Shown here: piece by piece, positions 7,868-16,537 of the stretch | How positions within the stretch are numbered: the stretch's first letter is position 1 | How the letters are laid out: each line of letters begins with the position of its first letter | From: Alphaproteobacteria bacterium | GTDB taxonomy: Bacteria; Pseudomonadota; Alphaproteobacteria; UBA6615 | Length of the DNA stretch: 64,000 nt | Assembly (NCBI GenBank): GCA_021774445.1 | Contig: JAJFJA010000054.1 | Location: 1 to 64,000 of the forward strand | Reading direction: 5' to 3' | Notes under the pieces: generated by a model | What the model was told of the DNA's origin: nothing | What the model saw: the letters and a program-made list of their open reading frames with translations, nothing else | The model's database searches: none | Made by a program: the position numbers and the translations under genes

Positions 7868-8905
7868 TCACGGGTTCATCGCCGCCACCATCTGGAACCG
7901 CGCCGGGTAGCTGGCATGGTGATTGGCCCGCGCCACCACGGCCCGGCCGCTTTCCATCGGCTGGCGCAGCGATTCCAGCGTTTGCCGCGAGAACTCCGGC
8001 AGTTCGTCCAGGAACAGCACCCCCAGATGGGCCAGCGACACTTCGCCCGGCCGCGCCCGCATACCGCCGCCGACCAGCGCCGGTAACGACGCCGAGTGAT
8101 GCGGATCGCGGAACGGCCGCTGGCTCACCAGCCCGTCGTCCGGCAATTCCCCGGCGACCGAATGGATCAGGCTGACTTCCAGCGCCTCCGCCGCCGACAA
8201 GCCCGGCAGCAACCCCGGCAGCCGCTGCGCCAGCATCGATTTGCCGGCCCCCGGCGGTCCCACCATCAGCAGGTTGTGGCCGCCCGCCGCGGCGATTTCC
8301 AACGCCCGCTTCGCCGTCTCCTGGCCCTTGATATCGGCGAGGTCGGGGTATTGGATGGCCGCCGCACGCAGCGCCGCCTTCGGTTGCGACAACACTTGCG
8401 TGCCCTTGAAGTGATTCACCAGCGCCACCAAATCCGCCGCCGCCAGAATTTCCACATCGCCGGCCCAGGCCGCTTCGCCCCCTTGCGCCGCCGGACAGAT
8501 CAGCCCGCGGTCCTGCGATCCCGCATGCACCGCGGCGGCAAGGACCCCGGTCACCGGCGCCAACGCGCCGTCCAGTCCCAACTCCCCCAGCGCCGAGTAG
8601 GTCGCCACCTCGTCGGCCGGCAGCGCGCCCATCGCCGCCAGCAGGCCCAGCGCGATCGGCAAGTCGAAATGGCTGCCTTCCTTGAGCACATCGGCGGGCG
8701 CCAGATTGACCGTGATCCGCTGCGGCGGCAGCGCCAGTCCCATCGCCGCCAGCGCCGCCCGCACTCGTTCCCGGCTTTCCCCCACCGCCTTGTCCGGCAG
8801 CCCGACGATGGTGAAGGCCGGCAAGCCGTTCGCCATATGCACTTGCACGTCGATCGTCAGCACGTCCATGCCCTGGAACGCCACCGTACGAACCCGCGCG
8901 ACCAT
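7868..8905 (-). pseudogene. comM: ComM/YifB Mg-chelatase-like AAA+ ATPase, 3'-truncated
   Basis: 345 codons, against about 500 in intact ComM. Present are the N-terminal ChlI-like domain (VGLPDKAVGESRERVRAALA, then ITVNLAPADVLKEGSHFDLP), Walker A GPPGAGKSML and Walker B LFLDELPEF. The frame stops immediately after VAAMNP, where the family continues with a Cys-containing CRCGH-type segment and the ATPase lid. Sensor 2 and the C-terminal domain are gone. ComM is a hexameric branch-migration helicase that integrates donor DNA during natural transformation; this copy should not form a working helicase. Location next to gshB is normal for the order, so this is the native copy. Confidence 0.85.
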
Positions 8906-9078
8906 ATCCCCTCCCGTAGCGACGTCCTCTATAGCCGACTGCGGCAGCGCGTACTACCGCCTAGGAGACATCGCTGGCCGGCCTTGAGCGGTCAGAGTCG
9001 GTAAGCGGGAACTCGGGGGTTTACTCACCGGTAGGCCGTGCGCTAAAAACCGGTATGGCGTGCTAGTCACATAGGCGT

Positions 9079-9096
9079 GAGGTGGGATTCCACCTC
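9079..9096. repeat. Small perfect hairpin in the comM upstream gap
   Basis: GAGGTGG and CCACCTC (7 bp each) flank a GATT loop. It lies between the divergent comM remnant and the hydroxylase-like gene, about 65 nt before the latter. No T-tract follows in either direction. It may be a structured leader or a chance palindrome. Confidence 0.4.
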
Positions 9097-9161
9097 TTGC
9101 CCCGGTCAGCGATAGAACCCCAATTAGGGGCAGCTGGAACCCAAAGTGAGCATGTGTCCTG

Positions 9162-9848
9162 ATGGACATCGGCGTGCCATTTCGCGACCTCGGTCGGGTC
9201 GACGTTGCTGCTGCGGTCGACCGCGTGCGGGCGATTCACGACTTAGAGTGGACGCGTAACACATTTCGGCAGGATGTTCTCGCCGACGGCGCACATGCGG
9301 CCACCCGCGCAATTCTTTTTCGCCACGAGTGGGTCCGCTGGGACAACCCCTGGCATGTCAACACGATTGAGGAGTTGATCGAGTTGTGGGCGGCCAAAAA
9401 AGGCATCGCCGCGGAACCCTACCTACCGGTCGAGAGCGCCGAAACCGACGTCGGCCCGGTCCACACATTCGCTGAGTGGGCGACCTACCAAGACGTCTTA
9501 CAGCCGGTTGTCGATGCGGCGATAGCGTCGCTGCGCACCGGCCGCGGCATCGTCACCCGATTGGCCTTGGTTTGGCTCAAGCCCGGCGCCGTGATTCCGC
9601 CCCACGACGACGGTCAGATCCTGGCCCACCGCGCCCACCGCCTGCATGTGCCGCTGCTCACGCCACCCGGGGTCGAGTACAAGATTGGCGGCAAGAAACT
9701 GGTGATGAAGCACGGTCACGTCTACGACTTCAACAATCGTCTGCGTCATTCCGTCCGCCACAAGGGCAAGCAGCCCCGGGTCAACCTGTTCATCGACTAT
9801 TACGACGACCCCGGCAGCTACGTCCCGCCCCAATACAGTCATTACTAG
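9162..9848 (+). CDS. Aspartyl/asparaginyl beta-hydroxylase-like dioxygenase
   Basis: A 228-residue protein whose C-terminal half has the double-stranded beta-helix pattern of Asp/Asn hydroxylases of the 2-oxoglutarate/Fe(II) superfamily: VWLKPGAVIPPHDDGQ supplies a His-x-Asp-like pair, HRLHVPLLTPPG a strand with a further His, and LRHSVRHKG then RVNLFIDYY the distal His and the Arg that would hold 2-oxoglutarate. The first 90 residues are not recognised. No signal peptide, so cytoplasmic. No strong ribosome-binding site precedes the ATG. It sits alone between comM and gshB; the substrate could be a protein side chain or a small molecule. Confidence 0.75.
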   Translation: MDIGVPFRDLGRVDVAAAVDRVRAIHDLEWTRNTFRQDVLADGAHAATRAILFRHEWVRWDNPWHVNTIEELIELWAAKKGIAAEPYLPVESAETDVGPVHTFAEWATYQDVLQPVVDAAIASLRTGRGIVTRLALVWLKPGAVIPPHDDGQILAHRAHRLHVPLLTPPGVEYKIGGKKLVMKHGHVYDFNNRLRHSVRHKGKQPRVNLFIDYYDDPGSYVPPQYSHY

Positions 9849-9876
9849 TGGCGTTTCGGCGGCGCCTCGGCAACGG

Positions 9877-10833
9877 CTAGTCCGGCGGGCCTTCTTTGCA
9901 ACGCCGTTCGACCGCGTCCCACACCAGGCTGGCCACCGGGGTATTATCGAAGCGCGTGATCTCCTGAATGCCGGTCGGCGAGGTCACGTTGATCTCCGTC
10001 AGATGACCGCCGATCACATCGATGCCGACAAAGATCAGGCCCTGTCGCCGCAAGCTTGGCCCGATGGCGGCGCAGATCTCGCGGTCACGCGCATCCAGGG
10101 GTGATTTCTCGGCCGTGCCGCCCACATGCAGGTTCGAACGCGCCTCTCCCGCCGCCGGCACCCGGTTCAGGGCCCCCACGGCCTTGCCGTCCACCAGGAT
10201 GATCCGCTTGTCGCCCTGGCGGATCGCCGGCAGATATTTCTGCACGATCAGCGGCTCCCGGTGCTGCTGCAAGAACATCTCCACCAGTGAATTGAGGTTC
10301 TCGTCCGCCGGCGTTATGTGGAACACTCCCGCACCGCCGTTGCCGAACAGCGGTTTGACGATAACGTCCGCGTGCTCGGCACGGAACGCGGCGATCTCCG
10401 TCTCGCTCCGTGTCACCAGGGTCGGCGGCATCAGGGCCGCGAAGTGGGTGACGAACAGTTTTTCCGGCGCATTGCGGACGGCGGTCGGATCGTTCACCAC
10501 CAGGGTCTTGGGGTGGATTTGCTCCAGCAAGTATGTGGTCGTGATGTAGGCCATGTCGAACGGCGGATCCTGCCGCAACATCACCACGTCGACCCCGGCC
10601 AGGTCGAGGCGCTGCGGCGCCCCCAGCGTTCCATGGTTGCCGTATTCCCGGCGCACCTGTAGCGGCCGCGCCGTTGCCAGAACCCGCCCGTCTTTAAGGC
10701 TCAGATCGTCGGGCAAATAGTGAAATAGCGCATGCCCCCGATCCTGCGCCTCCAAGGCCAAGGCGAAACTGGAATCGGCGTCGATATCGATGCCTTCGAT
10801 GGGATCCATCTGAAAGGCCACCGCAAGGCTCAT
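9877..10833 (-). CDS. gshB: Glutathione synthetase
   Basis: A 318-residue ATP-grasp enzyme joining gamma-glutamylcysteine and glycine to make glutathione in the cytoplasm. Landmarks are [20 protein letters not shown] at the start, [14 protein letters not shown], the ATP-grasp core [34 protein letters not shown], and the metal/ATP site [20 protein letters not shown]. Length matches proteobacterial GshB. It reads toward the comM remnant with the hydroxylase gene convergent to it, the two stops being 28 bp apart. It follows the rsmI-yraN-BON block on the same strand. Confidence 0.97.
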   Translation of the reverse strand: MSLAVAFQMDPIEGIDIDADSSFALALEAQDRGHALFHYLPDDLSLKDGRVLATARPLQVRREYGNHGTLGAPQRLDLAGVDVVMLRQDPPFDMAYITTTYLLEQIHPKTLVVNDPTAVRNAPEKLFVTHFAALMPPTLVTRSETEIAAFRAEHADVIVKPLFGNGGAGVFHITPADENLNSLVEMFLQQHREPLIVQKYLPAIRQGDKRIILVDGKAVGALNRVPAAGEARSNLHVGGTAEKSPLDARDREICAAIGPSLRRQGLIFVGIDVIGGHLTEINVTSPTGIQEITRFDNTPVASLVWDAVERRCKEGPPD

Positions 10834-10984
10834 GGTCTACCTGCTGCACAGCGTGGGTTTTGCAAACCGGCCCGCACTATAGCCGCGGTCAAGCAGCGCG
10901 CAAAGCGTGCTGCCACGAGCCCTCATGGGTAAGGACCAAGAGTGCAACCGACCCCAGGATTCAGGCCCGGCCCTGACCACGGCC

Positions 10985-11030
10985 CGCCGGTTATCCGGCG
11001 CCCCGCGCAGGCGTGGACCGCTCGGTCCAC
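10985..11030. repeat. Two adjacent perfect hairpins downstream of the BON lipoprotein gene
   Basis: CGCCGG-TTAT-CCGGCG (10985-11000) and GTGGACCG-CT-CGGTCCAC (11013-11030) lie side by side in the 219-bp gap before gshB. On the reverse strand they come 22 nt after the BON gene stop. They may protect the transcript end or terminate it factor-dependently, as no T-tract is present. Confidence 0.5.
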
Positions 11031-11052
11031 TGCGGCACGCGACAAAGGGTCC

Positions 11053-11688
11053 TTACAGCGACCGCCGCGCGTCGTCGCGCAGCAGCACATGGTTGACCAC
11101 CTTGTCCACATAGCTGGTATTGCGCACGATCTCGAACACGCGGTCCAGCTCCTCCCGGTCCTTGGCGATGCCGAGCAGGAACACCGAGCCGTCGACCGTG
11201 CGCGTGCTGTAATTGATCGCGTCCACATTCTTGTCCAGCAGCAGCCGCGTCTTGACTTGGGTGGTGACCCAGCTGTCCCGGGCGGTGGTCTCTACGCCCC
11301 GTCCGTCGCCAACGACGATTTCGTTGATGACGGCGCGCACCCCGTCTGGCTGCCAGGCCAGTGCGACGGCGCGATCGCGCATCGCCTCGTTGGGCACCAC
11401 CCCGGTCAGCAGGACGCGTCCTTCATAGACCTGCAGGCCAACGGCGATATAAAGCTTGTTGTCCGCCTGGAACCACAGATCATTGATCTTCAGTCGTATG
11501 CGCGTGTCGGTGACGGCGCCACTGACGCCACGTTCTTCCGCCGCCGCCACCGCGACCGTGGCACCGGCGCCGGCGGCGACGCCGATCGGGGTACACGCTG
11601 CGGCCACCAGCGCGGTCAGCATCAGCATCGCCAAGAGCTGCAAGCGACCAATGCCGTTGCGCCGGCCCGGGGAGCACGCAAATTCCAT
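11053..11688 (-). CDS. BON-domain outer-membrane lipoprotein (OsmY/DolP-like)
   Basis: I chose the ATG at 11688, giving 211 residues with a proper lipoprotein signal: a basic start (SPGRRNG), a hydrophobic core (LQLLAMLMLTALVAAAC) and a lipidation Cys at about residue 32. Two BON domains follow: DTRIRLKINDLWFQAD with VYEGRVLLTGVVPNEAMRDR, then WVTTQVKTRLLLDKNVD with VDGSVFLLGIAKDREELDRV. BON proteins such as DolP bind phospholipid and support envelope integrity. A longer open frame upstream to 12120 would run through yraN and is rejected. The position after rsmI-yraN matches the yraP (dolP) neighbourhood of other proteobacteria. Confidence 0.88.
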   Translation of the reverse strand: MEFACSPGRRNGIGRLQLLAMLMLTALVAAACTPIGVAAGAGATVAVAAAEERGVSGAVTDTRIRLKINDLWFQADNKLYIAVGLQVYEGRVLLTGVVPNEAMRDRAVALAWQPDGVRAVINEIVVGDGRGVETTARDSWVTTQVKTRLLLDKNVDAINYSTRTVDGSVFLLGIAKDREELDRVFEIVRNTSYVDKVVNHVLLRDDARRSL

Positions 11689-11801
11689 GATCGAAACATC
11701 CCTGCGCGGTGGGAGGGTCCGACTCGGGACCCCTATCTCAGGATCATTATTAAGGTGAGCTTCGGTGCCCTGCCAACCCCTCGTTAGGGCCAAACGCTCC
11801 G

Positions 11802-12185
11802 TCAAGAATCGAGCCACCATGCCGCGGCGAGATGGCGCGGTTTGCGCCACGGCCGCACCAGCAGCGCGTCGAAGCGCAGCACATGGCCGGCATAACGCGG
11901 ATGGTGCTTGATGAAATGCGCCGCCCCATTGGCGATGCGCCGCCGTTGTTTCTCCGAAATCGCCTCGGCGGCGCCAGTCAGGGTCGGGCGCGCTTTCACT
12001 TCGACGAAGGCGATGGTGCCGCCGCGCCGCATTACCATGTCCAATTCGCCGGCCGGCGTCCGGTAGCGCCAGGCCAGTAGCCGGTATCCCTTCGCCATCA
12101 GCCAGGCCGCGCCGATCCATTCCGCGCTGCGCCCGCGATACCAGGCGCGCCGGCCCCGTCGTTGTCGTTCGCCGGGCTCAGGCAT
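11802..12185 (-). CDS. yraN: UPF0102 family endonuclease-like protein YraN
   Basis: A 127-residue protein with the restriction-endonuclease-like core of the YraN family: GRSAEWIGAAWLMAKGYRLL, then TPAGELDMVMRRGGTIAFVE and VKAR, giving the E-x-D ... E-x-K catalytic pattern. The biological role of the family is unsettled; a Holliday-junction or DNA-processing role has been suggested. Its start overlaps the end of rsmI by 8 nt, so the two are co-translated. Length is normal for the family. Confidence 0.92.
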   Translation of the reverse strand: MPEPGERQRRGRRAWYRGRSAEWIGAAWLMAKGYRLLAWRYRTPAGELDMVMRRGGTIAFVEVKARPTLTGAAEAISEKQRRRIANGAAHFIKHHPRYAGHVLRFDALLVRPWRKPRHLAAAWWLDS

Positions 12186-13059
12186 CGCGCAAGCGCAACG
12201 CGATCTCGTAGATTCGGCGCCGCGGCTGCCCGGTTGCCGCCGCCACCGCCGCCGCAGCGTCGCGCAGACTGTGCGCCGCCAGGGCCTCGCGCAGCATAGC
12301 CTCCAACGCCGCCTCGCTCACCGTTTCGGCCTCGGCCCCCGGCGGCGCCACCACGATGACGATTTCGCCTTTTGGTCGGTTCTCCGCATAGCGCTCCTGC
12401 AACGCCACCAGCGATCCCCGCACGACCTGCTCGAACAGTTTCGTCAACTCGCGCGCCACGGCGGCCTGACGCGGCCCCAGGATCGCTGCCATGTCGCCCA
12501 GGCTGGCGCCGAGTCGCCGCGCCGATTCATAGAAAATCAGCGTCGCCGGGACCGCCGCCAAGTCTGTCAGCGTGGACCGTCGCGCCGCCGCTTTGGTCGG
12601 CAGAAACCCGGCGAACAGGAAGCGGTCCGTCGGCAACCCCGACAGCACCAGCGCCGTTACCGCCGCCATCGGACCCGGCAGCGCCGTGACCGGCAGATCC
12701 GAGTCGATGGCCGCCCGCACCAGCTTGTAGCCCGGGTCGGAGACCAGCGGCGTCCCGGCATCGCTGACCAGCGCCACACTCTTGCCCTGTTGTATTTGTT
12801 TGATGAGCCAGGGACGGACCGCGTCCGCATTATGATCGTGATAGGGCTTGGTTTTCGTCGTGATGTCATATGCTTTCAGCAGCTTGCCGGTGACCCGACT
12901 GTCTTCGCAGGCGATGATATCGGCGCTGCGCAGCGTTTCGACCGCGCGGGCACTGATGTCGCCCAGGTTGCCGATCGGCGTCGCCACCACATGCAGCCCG
13001 GCTGTCGCCTGTTGTGGTTCCGAGCCGCCGCGTTTAGGCTCTGCCACTGCGTCACTCAT
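12178..13059 (-). CDS. rsmI: 16S rRNA (cytidine-2'-O)-methyltransferase
   Basis: A tetrapyrrole-methylase-fold enzyme that 2'-O-methylates C1402 of 16S rRNA. Landmarks are VVATPIGNLGDISARAVETL, ACEDSRVTGKLL, ALVSDAGTPLVSDPGY, ALPGPMAAVTAL, GLPTDRFLFAGFLPTK and LIFYESARRL. I place the start at the ATG at 13059 (MSDAVAEPKRG), giving 293 residues. Upstream in-frame starts at 13131 and 13266 would run into the divergent lipoprotein gene. It heads the rsmI-yraN-BON-gshB series. Confidence 0.94.
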   Translation of the reverse strand: MSDAVAEPKRGGSEPQQATAGLHVVATPIGNLGDISARAVETLRSADIIACEDSRVTGKLLKAYDITTKTKPYHDHNADAVRPWLIKQIQQGKSVALVSDAGTPLVSDPGYKLVRAAIDSDLPVTALPGPMAAVTALVLSGLPTDRFLFAGFLPTKAAARRSTLTDLAAVPATLIFYESARRLGASLGDMAAILGPRQAAVARELTKLFEQVVRGSLVALQERYAENRPKGEIVIVVAPPGAEAETVSEAALEAMLREALAAHSLRDAAAAVAAATGQPRRRIYEIALRLRDA

Positions 13060-13076
13060 GCTTTGCGAGGGATAGG

Positions 13077-14450
13077 GTGCTCGGCTTTGCGTCTTCCGTC
13101 CGGCCACCGCGCCGCGCTTTCGTTGTGTCATGCTGGCTCGCTGCCGCCATTGTCTTGGCGGCCTGTGCGCCCACCACCGTAAGCGGGACACCGCCGGCCG
13201 CGCAAGCGCCCGCTGACGGCGCGCCGGCGCCGACCGCAACGGCGCCGCTCGACCCCGATCCGTCATTCAGCCTGCCGCCGGTCGAGGCCGCACCCTTGGC
13301 ACCGGACACCGGGCGCAAGGTCGCCTTGCTGCTGCCGCTGAGCGGTGCCGCCGCGGCCACCGGCCGTGATCTTCTCGATGCCGCACAGATGGCGGTGTTC
13401 GACATCGCCGGCGACGACTTCGTGCTGGTGCCCCGCGACACGGGCACCACCAGCGCCGGGGCTGCGGCGGCGGCGCGTGAGGCCCTCGATGACGGGGCCG
13501 AGTTGATCTTGGGGCCGCTGCTCGCCTCGGCCGTATCCGCGGTCGGCCCGGTGGCGCAGCGCCGCGACGTGCCGGTCATCGCGTTCTCGAACAATCGGGC
13601 CGTCGCCGGCAATGGCGTGTTCATCATGGGCTTCCTGCCCCGCGACCAGATCGACCGTGTCGTCGATTACGCCCGCCGCGAAGGCCTGACCCGCCTTGCC
13701 GCGATCGCGCCCGAGAACAGCTACGGCCGCGCCACGGTCACGGCGCTGGAACAAGCCGCGACGACCGCCGCCGCCACCGTGTCGGAGGTGACTTATTACG
13801 AGCCCGCCAGCGCCGAACTGCCGGACATCATCCGCCGTTTTGCCAACTATGACGAGCGCCGCCAGGCCCTCTTGCGGCAGCGCGAAGCCCTCGAAGGCCG
13901 CGACGATGCCATTTCCAAACAGGCCCTCAGCCGGCTCGCAGGGCAGGAGACCCTCGGCGATGTCGATTTCGACGCCGTGCTATTGCCCGCCGGCGGCAGC
14001 GAGGTGCTCCAGCTCGCCCCGCTGCTCGCGTTTTATGATATCGATCCGGCGCGCGTGAAGCTGCTCGGCACCTGGCTGTGGGATGACACCAGCCTGGGCA
14101 CCGAGCCGACCATGATCGGCGGCTGGTTCGCCGCCCCGTCGCCCAGCAGCCGCGCCGATTTTGTCAGGCGATTCCAGGCCGCATACGGCCGTGAACCCGA
14201 TCGCCTCGCCACCTTGGCCTATGACGCCGTCGCCCTGGCCGCCATCCTTAGCCGCGAGGCCGATGCGGACGACGACGTCTTCAGCCTCGAGGCTCTGACC
14301 ACGCCCAATGGCTTTGTCGGTATGGACGGCATCTTCCGCCTGCGCCCCTCCGGCGAGGTCCAACGCGGCCTCGCCGTCCTGGAAATCCGCCGCGGCGGCT
14401 TCCGCGAACTGGAACCGGCCCCCGAGACCTTCCAGGATTTCTTCAACTAG
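13077..14450 (+). CDS. LpoA/LppC-like penicillin-binding protein activator lipoprotein
   Basis: A 457-residue protein starting at a GTG preceded by GAGG at 6 nt. A lipoprotein signal (FVVSCWLAAAIVLAAC) has its lipobox Cys near residue 29, then a Pro/Ala-rich linker (residues 33-65). The rest is a type I periplasmic-binding fold: KVALLLPLSGAAAATGRDLL, GAELILGPLLASAVSAVGPV, PVIAFSNNRAVAGNGVFIMG and LAYDAVALAAIL. This is the C-terminal domain of LpoA (YraM), which in enterics activates penicillin-binding protein 1A from the outer membrane; the N-terminal TPR part of enteric LpoA is lacking, as usual in alphaproteobacteria. Divergent from rsmI, the conserved yraL-yraM arrangement. Confidence 0.88.
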   Translation: MLGFASSVRPPRRAFVVSCWLAAAIVLAACAPTTVSGTPPAAQAPADGAPAPTATAPLDPDPSFSLPPVEAAPLAPDTGRKVALLLPLSGAAAATGRDLLDAAQMAVFDIAGDDFVLVPRDTGTTSAGAAAAAREALDDGAELILGPLLASAVSAVGPVAQRRDVPVIAFSNNRAVAGNGVFIMGFLPRDQIDRVVDYARREGLTRLAAIAPENSYGRATVTALEQAATTAAATVSEVTYYEPASAELPDIIRRFANYDERRQALLRQREALEGRDDAISKQALSRLAGQETLGDVDFDAVLLPAGGSEVLQLAPLLAFYDIDPARVKLLGTWLWDDTSLGTEPTMIGGWFAAPSPSSRADFVRRFQAAYGREPDRLATLAYDAVALAAILSREADADDDVFSLEALTTPNGFVGMDGIFRLRPSGEVQRGLAVLEIRRGGFRELEPAPETFQDFFN

Positions 14451-14600
14451 CCGCCGCGCAACATCGGCTGCGGGCCTCTTTGCGCCATGGCCACGTCCAC
14501 CGGACGGCCGGATGATCTGCCGGTTCCAAAAAACCTTGGACGCCTAGCGAAACGGGGCGCATGCTCGTGACCGTCCGCTCTTGGCTGAGGAGCCGGCGTG

Positions 14601-15869
14601 ATGCATGTGGGCCGCAGCCTCTGGGGCCGCCTAGAAAGCGTCTCAACCGTTGGTACGGATTCCGTAGACGAGCGACGGCGCAAGGCGACGCTCGTCCTTC
14701 TCAGCGGCACCTGCATAGTTGCCAGCATCGTCTGGGGCACACTCTATCTCGCGATCCTGGGCCCGACGGTCACGGCGCTCATCACCTTCGGCTTCACCGT
14801 CGTCGTCGGCGCCGCCCTTATCGTTTTTCTCGCGACGCGTCGGATTCAGCTCCTGCTCTATCCTTTCTTCTTGATGATCCTGTGGAACCCGGTCGCCATG
14901 CAGTGGAGCCTGGGCGGCCTCGCGGCCTCGGGCGTTTTGATGACCTGGTCGATTCTGGCGCCCGTTGGCGCCCTGATGTTCCAGACCGTCCGCCTCGCGC
15001 TCTGGTGGTTCGCCGCCTATCTCGGCCTCGTCGCGGTGTCGCTGGCCTTCGATGCCGAGGTCCAGCGCTGGGCTGAGCCGGTGCGGCAGGACGTATCGAT
15101 GCTGTTCTTTGGCATGAACCTGATCGGGCCCTCGATCGCGGTCTTTCTGTCGATAACGTATTTCGTCCAGGCGTTTCAGAAGGAACACCGGCGGTCCGAG
15201 GAGCTGCTGCTGAACGTTCTGCCCGCGCCCATAGCGGACCGGCTGAAGGACAAGGAGGAAACGATCGCCGACGACTTTTCCGAAGTCACGATCCTGTTCG
15301 CCGACATTGTCGATTTCACCAAGCTGTCGGCGCGGATCCCGTCACGGGCGCTGGTAGACCTGTTGAACCGGGTGTTTTCGGCCTTCGATCGACTCACTGA
15401 GCGCCATGGCATAGAAAAGATCAAGACGATCGGGGACGCGTACATGGCGGTCGCCGGGCTGCCCGTACCTCGCGCCGACCACGCGGAGGCGATTGCCGAC
15501 ATGGCGCTCGACATGCAGCAAGCGATGACGCGCCTCAGAACGGAGCTCGGAGAGCCGCTTGCTCTCAGGATCGGGATCCATTCCGGGCCGGTCGTTGCCG
15601 GCGTGATCGGGGACCGTAAGTTTGCCTATGACCTATGGGGTGATACGGTCAACATCGCCAGCCGCATGGAATCGCACGGCGTGGCGGACCGAATACAACT
15701 GACCCAAAGCAGCCACGCCCTTCTGCGCGACCGATATGTCTGCGAAAAGCGCGGGTCCATCACGGTCAAGGGCAAGGCGCCCATGACGACCTACTTTCTG
15801 ATCGGCAAGCGGGACGAGGCACCGCTATCACGACCGCAACGCGTCGCTTCACCAGCGCGACCCCCTTGA
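14601..15869 (+). CDS. Membrane-bound class III adenylate cyclase
   Basis: About 422 residues. The start at ATG 14601 is favoured by GAGGAG 8 nt upstream; a GTG lies just before it. Six hydrophobic segments occupy residues about 28-195 and anchor the protein in the inner membrane. A class III catalytic domain follows and looks complete: metal Asp residues in ILFADIVDFTKLSA, the adenine-selecting Lys in IEKIKTIGDAYM, Asp and Asn in DLWGDTVNIASRM plus the transition-state Arg. The Lys/Asp pair points to cAMP rather than cGMP. No HAMP domain is seen. It is followed by a receiver protein and an Hpt protein on the same strand. Confidence 0.92.
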   Translation: MHVGRSLWGRLESVSTVGTDSVDERRRKATLVLLSGTCIVASIVWGTLYLAILGPTVTALITFGFTVVVGAALIVFLATRRIQLLLYPFFLMILWNPVAMQWSLGGLAASGVLMTWSILAPVGALMFQTVRLALWWFAAYLGLVAVSLAFDAEVQRWAEPVRQDVSMLFFGMNLIGPSIAVFLSITYFVQAFQKEHRRSEELLLNVLPAPIADRLKDKEETIADDFSEVTILFADIVDFTKLSARIPSRALVDLLNRVFSAFDRLTERHGIEKIKTIGDAYMAVAGLPVPRADHAEAIADMALDMQQAMTRLRTELGEPLALRIGIHSGPVVAGVIGDRKFAYDLWGDTVNIASRMESHGVADRIQLTQSSHALLRDRYVCEKRGSITVKGKAPMTTYFLIGKRDEAPLSRPQRVASPARPP

Positions 15870-15948
15870 CGCCAGCCGGTGACGAGGCGGCATTGGCAGC
15901 CATCCTCAGCCGCGAGGTATTGCCGCCGCCAGCCGCATATTCACGTAA

Positions 15949-15962
15949 CGTTAATATTAACG
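15949..15962. promoter_or_regulatory. Perfect AT-rich palindrome upstream of a receiver gene
   Basis: CGTTAATATTAACG is a perfect 14-bp palindrome in an AT-rich patch 50 bp before the start of the receiver gene at 16013. Such a motif in GC-rich DNA suggests an operator or promoter element. It does not fit the CtrA pattern TTAA-N7-TTAA. Confidence 0.5.
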
Positions 15963-16012
15963 AAAGACACTGATCCACTACGTTTTAACTAGCGCGATCA
16001 GCAGTACCGTAT

Positions 16013-16504
16013 ATGGCGTATAACCTCAGACAAGTACACGTCTTGGTGGTTGACGACAACCAGCATATTTGCATGGCCGCGCGCCAGATACTCGAGGCGT
16101 TTGGCATCACCCGAGTGGACTTCGCCAGCGACGGCTTGACGGCCTATGGGATGTTCCAGCGCAACCCGCCGGACATCGTGATCACCGACATGGACATGAT
16201 CGGCGGTGACGGCCTGGAACTCGTCCGCCTCATCCGCCAGGCTGGCGACAGTCCAAAGCCGACCGTGCCGATCATCATGATGTCCGGCCATACCGAGCGC
16301 GAGAAAGTGCTCGCCGCGCGCGATATCGGCGTCACGGAATTCCTCTGCAAACCATTCTCCGTCGGCATGGTTTACGACCGGTTGATCGCCACCATCGCAC
16401 GGCCGCGGTCTTTCGTGCGGATGAGCAGCTATTTCGGGCCGGACCGGCGGCGCAGTCTGCGCGACTTTCAGGGCGGCGAGCGGCGCATTCGGGGCGCGTT
16501 ATGA
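16013..16504 (+). CDS. Single-domain response regulator (CheY-like) with C-terminal tail
   Basis: A 163-residue receiver domain. The acidic pair is VVDDN (residues 12-16), the phospho-acceptor is Asp59 (IVITDMDM), MMSGHT supplies the Thr/Ser switch, and CKPF the conserved Lys113. A 40-residue basic tail (SYFGPDRRRSLRD, GGERRIRG) follows instead of an output domain; the FGPDRRR wording recurs in other alphaproteobacterial receivers. It probably signals by protein contact. The Hpt-like gene starts 33 bp downstream and is a natural phosphotransfer partner. Confidence 0.9.
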   Translation: MAYNLRQVHVLVVDDNQHICMAARQILEAFGITRVDFASDGLTAYGMFQRNPPDIVITDMDMIGGDGLELVRLIRQAGDSPKPTVPIIMMSGHTEREKVLAARDIGVTEFLCKPFSVGMVYDRLIATIARPRSFVRMSSYFGPDRRRSLRDFQGGERRIRGAL

Positions 16505-16537
16505 CAAGGCAAGCGCCGGCGCAGGCAGGAGCATAGT

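Noticed and set aside
11689..12120. N-terminal extension of the BON lipoprotein frame
   Set aside because: It would place the lipoprotein signal in the middle of the protein and overlap yraN in another frame.
12271..13182. 303-codon forward frame opposite rsmI
   Set aside because: Arg/Gln/His-rich antisense translation; rsmI motifs on the other strand are complete.
15951..15960. CtrA site in the AT palindrome before the receiver gene
   Set aside because: The two TTAA halves are 2 bp apart instead of 7, so the CtrA consensus is not met.
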